Assembly (NCBI RefSeq): GCF_021347895.1 | Contig: NC_067116.1 | Span: 40,319,677-40,383,676, forward strand | Source of the DNA: Acanthochromis polyacanthus | Lineage: Eukaryota > Chordata > Actinopteri > Pomacentridae | DNA: 64,000 nt | Reading direction: 5' to 3' | Shown: positions 1 through 10,659 of the stretch, in pieces | Position numbering within the stretch: the first letter of the stretch is position 1 | Layout: each line of letters starts with the position of its first letter | Notes under the pieces: model-generated | Seen by the model: the letters and a program-made list of their open reading frames with translations, nothing else | What the model was told of the DNA's origin: nothing | Databases searched by the model: none | Position numbers and translations under genes: made by a program

Positions 1-125
1 TGTCTTGGCTTTTCTTCACATTCAATGAAAATGTTGTAACTACTATAATTCTTTCATCCATTCTCAGCCTTTACCAAACTTCTGTATGTAGGGCAGAAAT
101 TGTAAGTAAATGTGTGGAGTTTTCT
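1..125 (+). repeat. Dispersed repeat, partial copy (3' part)
   Basis: Shares a long stretch with 1988-2107: atgttgtaac...tataattctttc...cagc.tttaccaaact...gtaagtaaatgtgtgga. It is cut by the window edge. Family unknown to me. Confidence 0.5.
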
Positions 126-909
126 CTGTTACGTGACAAGGCTGCAGAAGGCTGGTCAACTAGTAGATGTCAGAGTTTATCGGGGCAGTAGAGCAGAATG
201 CTGTTTAATCATCCTTCGGTCCTTTGTCCTTTTGAATTGCCCCTCCAGTGGAGCCTCCATTTTTTTCTCGCCTCAGTCTCTTTCTCTATTTTCCGGCAAA
301 CTGTCCTCATTTTTTCTTTGCTCCTGGACACAAAGGTGTTTATCTGCTTTGTGCAATGCCAAGATTACCTCTGCCTTTATCCAGCTGAGCGGCTTGATGA
401 GGCAACCAGGTGTTTCCATGGAAACCAGGTTCAGGGGTCAGTTTGTTGCAGACGCACTTTGCCAAGATGTTAAGATCGTGACCAGACTTTGAGTGACTCC
501 TCGGAGTTTGTGCCATCTTGTTTCCTCTTCGAGTTTGAACATTTATGTCGACATGACAGTCTGCACATCCTGATCCATCAAACCCACTTTTCAAGTATGA
601 AAATCAAACGAGTGCAACAATTTTCTGTCTCAAAGATCCGTGTGTAAATGTTTTTAGACAGCAATTCTATTAAATTCTGCCTAAATCGTTCCCATATTTT
701 TGCTTTTATTTCATTCATACTTTTAATTCAATGTGATAAAATATTTTGTCATGTTGTGTTTCTTTGTAATACATCCATTTTTGAGTAGTTTTTATGATGT
801 GTCCATTTGCTTTTTTCTGAACTCTTGACACCTTCACATGCAGGTAAAAGCACAAAGGCACATCACATGCATCGCTTTGTGTGTCTGGTCTGAGGTCTGT
901 AGATGAGTC

Positions 910-910
<1 letters not shown>

Positions 911-1007
<97 letters not shown>
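911..1007 (+). repeat. (GT)n microsatellite, about 48 units
   Basis: An uninterrupted GT run of about 97 bp in intergenic DNA. Long poly-threonine/histidine ORFs across it are artefacts. Confidence 0.5.
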
Positions 1008-1008
<1 letters not shown>

Positions 1009-1695
1009 CTGTCGTGGCTATGAATTTGTGTCAGTGTGTCAGGCCCGGTCCTGGTGATTAGCCGTGGTACTGATGTGCTGTAACACAATGAGGGTTGGAT
1101 TAATTGAAAACTGAGCCTCCTCCGAGCCATTATAGATCATTTGCTGCGATACGTCTTATCTTGTGCCTTGTCTTACCACAGTCCAGCGGCCGCAGCGAGA
1201 CTGAAAGTGAGACCGACAGGGCCGATACGAGGCCCTCTCTGCCCCTGACCCCATCACCGTTTGTTTAACAGCAGTTCCAATCCAATCCGATGTGAGCCTC
1301 TAAAACGTAACATGTAGTGTGGCTGCACGGCGTGGCTTTGAAAACGTCTGCAAAATTAATGCACTGCAAAATACTTCACATTCCGCGTTTGAATCTGTAC
1401 GTAGCAGCTCATGCACAGATGATACAGCTGTTAAGGAATCAGAGGCTTAATGTCTTTGTTCTGTGTCGCTTTAGAAGCATGGAGCTGCCTTATATATCAT
1501 CATTAAGTGGGAACGCAGCCTCCTGTTTCAAACTGATGTTCACATGAGTGAGCAAGCACTGAACAGCCAGACGTCTGAATATGTGAGTACAGACACAGTA
1601 GCTCTGCAGCTGATCTGAGTCGTACGCTGCACCAGTGTGTGTGTTCGCTCTTGTGCGTCCATGTGTGTGAGGATTCAATTGAGTTTTAGATCTTA

Positions 1696-2210
1696 AAGGC
1701 CCCCGCTGTTGAAAACAAAGGTTTTTACCCTGCTAAAATGTCCACACGTTCTTTTCATATGCTACAAAACATGTTGCGAGCAAAATGGAGGACCTTGAAA
1801 CTGCAGTCTCACGCACCGATTCTTCGAAAGCAAAATAACAGTCCTTATGCTGGATGGCTTTGTTGGAGGTAAAAAGATAAAAGCTAATTCTGTTGATATC
1901 CAGGTAACAGCGAAAACAAAACTGCCTACATCTGTTCAAAATAAGCTTTTGTTACAGAGAATAAAACAGAAAATTGAGATGATGTCTTTTGGCTTTTCAT
2001 TGCATCCAATTAAAATGTTCAAACTTCTATAATTCTTTCTTATTGTCAGCATTTACCAAACTGCTGCATGAAACTATTGTCAGTAAATGTGTGGAATCTT
2101 AAAGGGCCCTACCAGTGGAAGCCAGTATTAAAATGTCCCACATGTTCTTTTTATATGCCACAAAGCAGACTGTGAGGACCTCGAAACTACAGTCTCAAAC
2201 ACAAATTCAT
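1696..2210 (+). repeat. Dispersed repeat, one full unit and the start of a second in tandem
   Basis: The unit starting aaaggccc at 1696 (taaaatgtccacacgttctt, gaccttgaaactgcagtctc) recurs from about 2103 (aaagggccc, taaaatgtcccacatgttct, gacctcgaaactacagtctc). Period is about 405 bp; the second unit diverges after about 2210. Confidence 0.5.
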
Positions 2211-2594
2211 GCATTCGAGGTTTCGTATATAACAAACCTAAGGAACCAATCCTGTCTACTAAACAAGTGTTGCTTTCTGGACCATTATTTTTGTTCTGAA
2301 TCTGTTTCCAGTTCAACATCCGTGACTTAAATACTCCAGTATTACAAAATGCCATTGTATTGCATAAAGCATAGTGTATAATCGGACTCATAGGTGAGCT
2401 GGTGTGCACAAGCTGCCATGAACTACAGAGTTACATGAGCCATTTTAAAGAAAGGGGAAAACTTGTGATTTTGATATTTTCTCAATGCATTTTAAGAGTT
2501 AAATCAACAATTGGGGCACACTTTGTGAGGAAAATAATCATTCTAATAGTAATCTTCTTTAAGATTAAAAAAAAAGACTACTTATGTTAAGTTT

Positions 2595-3149
2595 CAACCC
2601 GGTCTCACGGGGATTCGTGAAACTGTCACGTAAGTTTTAGTTTCGGTTTCGTGCGCACCAACACGATTTCGTCATGTTTTTCGTGCCGCTCACCACGAAA
2701 TGTTTTTCGCTGTGGTAATCACATCTGAAAGTGGTTTATACCGGCGGATTCATGACGATCTAAGCTGTCCATCGGCGTATACTGCTTGTGTGATCGCGTT
2801 TGCGGCCGCCGGCCGCCGGACATTCTTGAAATTCCTATGCAAATTGGTAAGTGTACCACCGGCTTATGGTTAGGTTATGGTTATGGTTATGGTTATGGTT
2901 AGGGTTATGTTTAGGAACGATGTCATGCAAAATATAGCGTTGGATTCGCCACGGTTTTACATTAAAAATATAATATACACATTCTTTTGAAATACGTTCT
3001 GAGTGGCACGAAAAGTCCGCCGTTTAAAATACATTGGTGCGCATTTCGTGGTGAGCGGCACGAAAAACATGACGAAATCGTGTTGGTGCGCACGAAACCG
3101 AAACTAAAACTTACGTGACAGTTTCACGAATCCTCGTGAGATCGGGCTG
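2595..3149 (+). mobile_element. Foldback MITE with 108-bp terminal inverted repeats
   Basis: The left arm 2595-2702 and right arm 3042-3149 are near-perfect reverse complements, starting CAACCCGGTCTCACGGGGAT on the left and CAGCCCGATCTCACGAGGAT when the right arm is read inward. It is flanked by the 7-bp direct repeat TAAGTTT (2588-2594 and 3150-3156), a likely target-site duplication. The interior has no ORF but holds a TTATGG/TTAGGG-like simple repeat. Non-autonomous; superfamily not assigned. Confidence 0.5.
2868..2912 (+). repeat. (GGTTAT)n / GGTTAGG simple repeat inside the MITE
   Basis: ggttaggttatggttatggt continuing for about 45 bp, a telomere-like hexamer variant in the MITE interior. 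Confidence 0.5.
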
Positions 3150-3559
3150 TAAGTTTGTAGCTGGAGCCTATTAGCTTAGCATAGCATAAACACAGGAAAC
3201 ACTTTTTAAAAGAATTTTTTAAAGGTAATACAACACTGTGAATGCAAATGTAAAACCATAAAAAGAACACATTGTGAGTATACCTCTGACAGTACTTATG
3301 GATGAACCATCTCTAATGCCACATGTAGGTTTCCTGAAGATCTCATGTAGAGAGTTACTCCCAAATGAAGAAATCCATGGAGTTGAGGTTGTCCATGAAC
3401 TCTCCTATGACAGCACCCACCTGTCACTTTAAATGGCCCTGTATCTTAACTATGCATAACTGTAAGCCTAAATACAACAAAACCAGGCAAACAGGCTTTT
3501 AACCAAGACATCAGTCCTGCTTTAGCTTCTTTCCATGAACTGACAGTATGTTTTAGGAT
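3150..3559. other. Gene-free stretch, nothing recognised
   Basis: AT-rich sequence with no coding exon or repeat that I can name. Confidence 0.5.
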
Positions 3560-3965
3560 ATATTTTAAGATACCTCTGATTACTTTTAAGACCGTTTATG
3601 GCATTTCTCCCAGTTATAATTTCAACCTCTTAGCACCATATTTTTCCAGGGGTCCGGCTGAATACTAAAAGGGGACAAAGCATTTACAGGCCCTCCAGTC
3701 TCTGAAATGACTTGCAGAAGAAAATCAGGTCGTCTGAGTCTTCTTAAATCTTCTAATTGGAAAGCCTTTCCTGATTTTACGGAGTTTCAGTTTCCTTTGA
3801 GCTGTCTTTTATTTCTGTTCCATTCATTCTTTTTGAACATTTCCTAAATTCTGATGATTTTGTTCTATTCTTCTTTCTTTTACTACCTTTGAAAGGAACT
3901 TGCAACTTGGATTTTGAAAAGAACCATAAATAAAGACTTCTAGTATAAATATATTATATATAAAC
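3560..3965 (+). mobile_element. LINE (L2-like) 3' end, decayed
   Basis: Reads like the end of an L2-type reverse-transcriptase ORF (tttaagaccgtttatggcat then a broken frame), ending with the typical tail gattttgaaaagaaccataaataaag. Frameshifts and stops are abundant. Moderate confidence, from tail structure only. Confidence 0.5.
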
Positions 3966-6900
3966 TCATTCACGTACAGTTGCCAGGAATCGGAAAATTA
4001 GCCATAGACACCAAACTGTTTTTTGTACTGGTTGTCAATATGTATATTTCTGCTGTAAAGTTTGGCATTTCAGCATAGGGGTCCATGGGAATTGATGTGC
4101 TTTTGCTGTCAGCCTAAGGTGGCCATTTGAGGAACTACAGTTCCTGGTATTTTTCTTGCTGGCTTAATTTTTCAGCCCTGGAGGTTGACAGTTGGCCTTT
4201 ACATGTTTTAGGGCTTTTTTTTCAGTAACACCAACCATCTGTTTCCACTTGTAGTGCAAAGCTCAGCTAACTGGTACATGTTTACCCTACGGACATGAGA
4301 GGTATCATTGTTCATATCTTACTCTTGGCAAGAACATCAATAAGGCAAATTACAGTTCCTAGAAAAATGTAACCATTTCTTTACAGCTGGGGTTACTGTA
4401 GGTTCAGGCTGACATAAGGTTTCAGGTTCACGTCAGGCATGTAACTGGGGATTCTGAAATAAGTCCGAGAGAAAGAAAAACACACTTGTGTCGTCTAAAA
4501 GTAGGCACAGTTTTCTGACATTCAACAATCAATCAAGAGGAAACCACTTGTTTCTCAAAGTGGGCCAGAAGCCAGAATGGCTGAGAACCTCTGAGCTGAA
4601 GAATGCTCCACGTCCTCACAAGCACAGCAATGAAAACATGTGTACGTGTGTGTTTGTCGAGGGTCATTTTTCACATCCACAAAGTGTAGGTACAAACCAT
4701 TGTGTAGGTATTATCAAATGTCATCATCATCATCCTTTTCATGCTCCTCCATTCATCACTGCTCTGTGCTTTACGAATAACAGGATGAAAAAGATCACGG
4801 CCTCACATTGTATGCAAGATGTAGGAAATATACTCTTACCGCCGCAGAGATACGAAACAGATTCATGCAAACTGCCCCTTTAGTTTTCCTCCTGTGTCAC
4901 CCAATGCCTGGCTCTAATATATTCTCCTCATCTCATGTTGTACATGTATGAAAGGTGATGTAAAACCAAAAAATATTTGGCTGTAGCTCATCATTTTTGA
5001 TTGGATGGTGATGACGGAGAAGCTAAACTGCAGCTCCAACACTTTTACAAATTCAGATCCCTGTTTTGTGAATCTAAAAGCTCCACTGAAAGACACAAAG
5101 ACGAAATTACTTGATGACTAGCCACTGAGCAATTTGATTAACTCCAGGTGTAATTTGACAATTTCCCTCTGATTGCGTCTCTTCGTGCACATAAAGCAGA
5201 TGACTAAGCGGCATTATCTCCTAATTTTAGCAGCTTTTGTTCGAATGCGCTGGAAAAAGACCCAGTTTTTCCTGAAACCACACCCACATCACACCACACA
5301 CGGACAAATGGCCTCCATGACAATAGATTAGCAGCTATGCGTGTTTGTGTGCACATACAGGGCCATATGTTTCTTCCATGTACTTTGTGTTCAGTGATAT
5401 AAGACCCTTTGTTCTCCGATAACACAACGAGAAATGAGACGTTTCATCCTCAGTGTCATCAGCGATGGCGGAAGAAACAGATCATCACCGAACACATCCT
5501 TTTGGAAAACACCAATAACTCTTTCACTCAGTTTAAAAAAAAAAAGTACACATGCAGAATGATCATCTTGTTCCTCTTGGTCTTGTAAAATGAATATATG
5601 AATAAAAATGCATCATGAATGAGAATGTTTTTTAAGATTGCAAGCTGCAAAACCCCCTTTCCTTCTGTTTCTGCGACCGCCTATAATCCATTTATTGCTT
5701 TCATCTACAGATTGCACAACAGATCACAAGTTGCAATCACAAGATGTGGAACAATCGCAGTGTCTGTGGAGCAGGACGATAAACAGCAATATCTTTGTTG
5801 TCTTGTTTGTGTCCTCATTTTTGACGCTGACATGCTGTGCCTTGTGGGGGTTTTTTCACACAAATTCAATTTGCTCTCTTGACACTTGAATTCAGTGTTC
5901 CGGGTTGTTTTTTTTCCAGGTGGGTGTCGACTGTCTTTGACACTAAAAAAAGACGTGTTAAATTAATAAATGAAGAAAATCCTGATCTGGGTCAGTTGAA
6001 ACTATCCCGGGACAAAGTTTGATCTATTATTCACAAGGCGTGGCACAATTTGCATCAGGTCACACTAATTAGGGATTGTTTACTGATACTTTGTTATATA
6101 ATGAGAAATCCTACACACTAAGAGAAGTTAGTAATGCCTGCGTAACACTGAGCGTAGCAGCTAATAGGAAACACTGCAGTTGCCGAGGTAAGACGTGCTT
6201 GTCAGGCTCACTAATGTATATAATTCAATTACACTAAGAAGGACTGTAAAGTAATTCACTTTGATGAAGCGTCTTAAACAGCAATGCGTGTAGTTCTCAG
6301 AAACAGCTGTGATTGCATTTCTTTAGCTTTGTGTGTATTTAACCATAACCTTGAGTTTTTTGTTGTTTAGATGCATCATTAAAAGCTGCTGCTTTGCTCA
6401 GATCACAGGTAAACAAAGTGTTTTATTCGTTCCGGTAACTTCGCCTGACAGCTTTGGGCCTGGCATTGAAAGACCTGTCCCTTTTTCCCAGGAAGAAACC
6501 CTCATGAGAAACAAAAAGAGGAAAAAAATGTGGTTCTGCTCTCATCTAATGTAGCTCTATATTGAATCTGGCCAGAGATTAGATTAAAGCTCCTGGGGAT
6601 GCCTCTGAATATTACTGAGGGGTTATTGAGCACGACATAATAAACCCATGGCTAAATTCCTCCAGAAAATCCAATTTAAGCAATTGAAAATCAACTGTGC
6701 TGTATTTTTAAAACTCCAGGATCTTAATTTTCTTTCTTTCTTTTTTGTTTATTTTGCTTTTGTATTCACAGCTTTACTGCAGGAAGCGTGGCATTTATGT
6801 ATGCAGTAATGAGTACCAGCAAACTCCATGTCAAGAAACATACAAGCTGAACAGTTGCTGTTACAAAAGCATGTTGACACTGCAGGTAATCCTAGTGCCC

Positions 6901-8029
6901 TGAATGCTTCACTGGTGTACAATGAGATGGCCTTGAGTGTGAATGTAAATACAGTATGAAGCTGTACAGGATGCAGAGTGTGTGTGACAGTGTTGTTTCT
7001 TGGGTTGCTTTTTTTTTTTTTTTTTTTGCCTTAAATAGGTCTCACCTACTTCCTGTTCTTCACCTCTCCCCTCTCCTCACCTTTCACTTCCTGCCTCCTT
7101 TGTTCTCCCTGTTCTCACGCAGTCCATTTCTTAACCTGGTGTCTTAGACATCAGCAGCCGTGTCGTCATGTTAAAGCATCCTTTTCACCATATTCCTTCA
7201 TATAGGATGCACATATGCGAATTAAAGAGGAAATATGTGTTTTGATCGTAAATTAATTAGAATTCAGTAAATAGACTTGGTGTACAGTAATTAGTGGTAA
7301 CATTATTATTGCGAAACTCAACTTCTGTTGTCAGAAAAACATTCCTAACCTAGTTTTCATTTGTGTTATTTTCTGTATCGACCCATCAATCAATAGCAAC
7401 CTGTTATGCGGCATCCCGAGTGCTTCACAGCGGACCAATTCACATAAAAAATCTAAACGATAGGCCTGTGTTTTGTGTTGCTCTGCCATTATTTAGTGCA
7501 TGAGTGTGTGCATGGGTTAAAAAATATTGTGTGATTTAGATAAAAGCACTATGTCAAATGCAATCCATTTGTCTTGTTTATCCATAACTGTAGCAACCTT
7601 TTCTCTTTTCATGTCCATCACATTACAGTAAAGGCACTACAAGTATTTTATAACCGTTATGTATGTTTTGCAACTCTGCTTCGCTGCATTTACAAAGTGA
7701 AATAGACATAAAATTCCGATTTCATCAAATATTTAAAGATCAGCTCCAGTTAGAATCACGTTTTTTTACTTTGTCATCATGTCGATATGGTGATTTTATA
7801 TGCGAGAGGACATATCATGAGTGGAATAAGCAGGAAGAGCAGCAGAAACTACAGTGGGTTGATTTGTTTCAAAAACATGGATTTAGACTTCCAAATTTTT
7901 GTACTCAACAGACTTTCTGTCTACTTGCAGATTGGGGCTTTCTTCTTCAGAATCAGTTTCCATTTCAAACACATAAGGCTGGAATAGTATTGCATCTAAA
8001 ATTATACATCAACCCACACCTAACATATC
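3966..8029. other. Gene-free stretch with no recognised feature
   Basis: About 4 kb of intergenic DNA. Open frames here (for example 4488-4883 and 5619-5882) have no family signature, no splice context and base composition like the surroundings. It includes short A and T runs (about 5535 and 7010-7027). Confidence 0.5.
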
Positions 8030-8349
8030 TGAACTTAGTGATAAGGCAATAGCCCGTCTCGCCAGATCAATAATTTCGGACACTGAACACCCTCTTCATC
8101 ACATGTTCCAGCTCCTCCCCTCTGGACGCAGATTTTGAGCACTAAGATGGCATTATGTCCTTTACAACAGAAGTTTTGTTCCATCAGCTATCATCATCCT
8201 CAATAAGCCACCGCGCTGAACTTGAACTTTATTTTTGTGTGTCATATTGTGGATATTGTGAATTTTGTCTTTGTATGTATGTTATGATGTTGTGACATGA
8301 CAGCTTGTGAAAACAAATTTCCTTCAGGACAATAAAGAGCTCTATCTAT
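8030..8349 (+). mobile_element. L2/Rex-like LINE 3' end
   Basis: The translation contains SDTEHPLHHMFQLLPSGRRF, the conserved C-terminal motif of L2/CR1-group ORF2 proteins, followed (after a stop) by YNRSFVPSAIIILNK. It ends with gacaataaagagctctatct. 5'-truncated and inactive. Confidence 0.5.
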
Positions 8350-9539
8350 AGTAAAAGAGGCTACTGGAAGATTCTTTAGCGGAGTAAGGTGGATACGTAA
8401 CTGACAATTTATGCTTAGTTATGTTTATTTTATTTGGAAAAACTTAGCTTTATTGTCATTTAAAAACTTATATTTAAAAAACATACATATTGTAGGGTGT
8501 AGTTTTTTGGAATTAAATTATGGAGCTTCTTTGAACAATATTGAAACTGGTGTTGTGTACTTGGGCAAATTATGGTCTTGTCTGACTTTTTATGCCTAGA
8601 AGAAGAATAAGTTCACACTGGAACTCCAGACCCCATAGTATAATTCCTTAAAGAAAATTTTCTGAGGGGTTCCTGAAGTAACCTTTGCTGCTCATCTCAA
8701 AATGTTCCTCCACAATGTCAGGGGTGCTTTTCAACTTTTAAGAATGGAGTTACTTTGCTTCTTACAGATACCTAAGCAGCATTTGAGTTGATGAAAAGTT
8801 GACTTCAATTTACATTTTAATAGTCTATGGAAAAAACGGTGTCTAAAACTTTGCTCTAAAAACTAATTAAAATGCTTTCCATTAGAGGCTAAAAACAAAG
8901 TTATGTAATGCTTCTCTCTGCTGTGCTTGTCTATGGCAATGTGATTTACATGCATGCAAAATGGGGCAGATCCAGATTAATTTTAGTGTGTGTGTGTGTG
9001 GGGGGGGGGGGGTGTACAGGGGGGTACAACAGATATTTTGGGGGCCACCGAAAAATTGTAAGAAAAAATGAAAGCTGCAACCGACCTCTCGCTTTTACAA
9101 AGTATTTTTCATGTTTTTTTCTTTGGCTCTTTAACCCAATAGGAAAGCTGTATATGACCTTTTCATTTTGCACTGTTAACATTCAAATTATGATGGACTT
9201 GTTTCCTTGTTTATGTGAATCCTAAGGGCAATTAAGTGAGAAATAGCACTATATACAACTCTGTCAATTTCGACTTCTTAGAATGTTTACTGACAATTAT
9301 CACACCTAAAATAAGAAATAATATTCTGGACTGTTAGCAACCAGTTCTCAGCTGTAAACCAGAAACATCATAGGGTTCTGAATACTAATCAGTCTGAATC
9401 AGAATGAGTACTACCCAGCACATCACAGTGAACAACAACAATCTGTGGCAAAATAATCTTAAATGTTCTGTGCAGTAATGCAAATTTTAAAATACAATAA
9501 AATACAGGGGGGTTTATGTTTTTGAGTTCTAATCATAGT
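8350..9539. other. Gene-free stretch
   Basis: No coding features. A (GT)n run followed by a 12-G run lies at about 8985-9012. Confidence 0.5.
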
Positions 9540-9625
9540 TTTAGCATAGTTTTTTTTCTCTTTGCTTGTGTAGTTTTGTCATCTGTGTGAAAGGTGCTAA
9601 ACAAATAAAGTTGAATTGATAAACT
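9540..9625 (+). mobile_element. Short LINE 3' tail
   Basis: Ends with ggtgctaaacaaataaagtt followed by gaattgat, a typical tail of decayed L2-type LINEs. Only the tail is visible. Confidence 0.5.
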
Positions 9626-9689
9626 GAATAACTGACTAACTCATAACTGTGACAACAGAAGTATTTTCATTGTGATTTAAGAACTTGTT

Positions 9690-10165
9690 TCATTTTTAAG
9701 GTGAGGGTTAAAATCTTGACAGAAAAAAGAGAAATAAATTACATTAAAAAACAATTAGATCAAAGAAAAAGAGCATTTAATACAAAACTTTTAAAAAGAA
9801 AATTAAACATTAAATGCAATTAAATTATATTAAACAGACAAAATATTTAATTAGATAATTAAACAGAAGATCAAAACATGTGATTATGAAATTAAATTTT
9901 TTCAACAAAAATATTAAACATTAAAGATGAAATATTTTAGATAATTAAACATTTAAAATACAATTAAACAAGAATATTAAACACTTAAAAATACAAAACA
10001 TTCAATAGGATTATTAAACCTGTAAAAAGACAAAACATGTTATTAAAAAAATGAAATGTTTAATTAGAAAATTAAATCTTAAAGACAATAAAACTTTAAA
10101 TAGGAATTAAACAGAAAATACAATGAAGCATTTAAAAAGAAAATTAAACATTAAAAGGTGGTACT
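9690..10165 (+). repeat. Degenerate AT-rich minisatellite
   Basis: At least a dozen diverged units beginning (A)ATTAAACA, with an internal ACAAAACATTTAAT-like block and a period of about 30-40 bp. It is over 80% A+T and ends abruptly at ggtggtactaagcc. Confidence 0.5.
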
Positions 10166-10480
10166 AAGCCACGCCGCCTCCATCTATGCTCACGTCTGGT
10201 CCGACGCAGTCTCGATGATGACGTTTCACAAGAACGTGAGAACCAGGTACGGACAGTTATTTACTGAGAAACGGCCATAGTTTTCTTACCGCAAAGGTAC
10301 AAAGGTGCTCGTCTTCTCCTCCAGCATCAGGAAACGTCTTGAAAGCTTCTTCAAATCCAAACGAAATACAATCAAAAGATCAAACTAACGTGGTGCATTC
10401 AGGTGCAGTCGGACAACAAAGTTGCGTCAGTAGCGTCGGAAATTGGACTATCAGTAATGAAAATTTCCACCGAATATTTG

Positions 10481-10566
10481 GGGGGGGCACACGGGGTGGA
10501 AGATCATATCACAGGGAGGGGGGGGGCACACGGGGTGGAAGATCATATCACAGGGAGGGGGGGGGA
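10481..10566 (+). repeat. 39-bp tandem duplication, G-rich
   Basis: Two adjacent copies of a unit running G-run, cacacggggtggaagatcat, atcacaggga, with period 39 bp (CACACGGGG at 10488 and 10527), ending in another G-run. Confidence 0.5.
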
Positions 10567-10659
10567 TCAGTGGAAAATCCACCACTGATGCAAATTCTGC
10601 AATTTTGTTTTAAAAAAGGATTCTGCTTATCCTGCTGCCTTACAGTTTGCAAATAGTGC

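Noticed and set aside
834..1130. 98-residue minus-strand frame rich in His-Thr
   Set aside because: It is the translation of the (GT)n microsatellite; no gene context.
4488..4883. 131-residue plus-strand frame
   Set aside because: No domain or motif recognised, no splice or promoter context; length is within chance for this much intergenic DNA.
7663..8052. 129-residue plus-strand frame before the LINE tail
   Set aside because: I looked for reverse-transcriptase or host motifs and found none; it ends just where the LINE tail starts, so at best it is decayed transposon.
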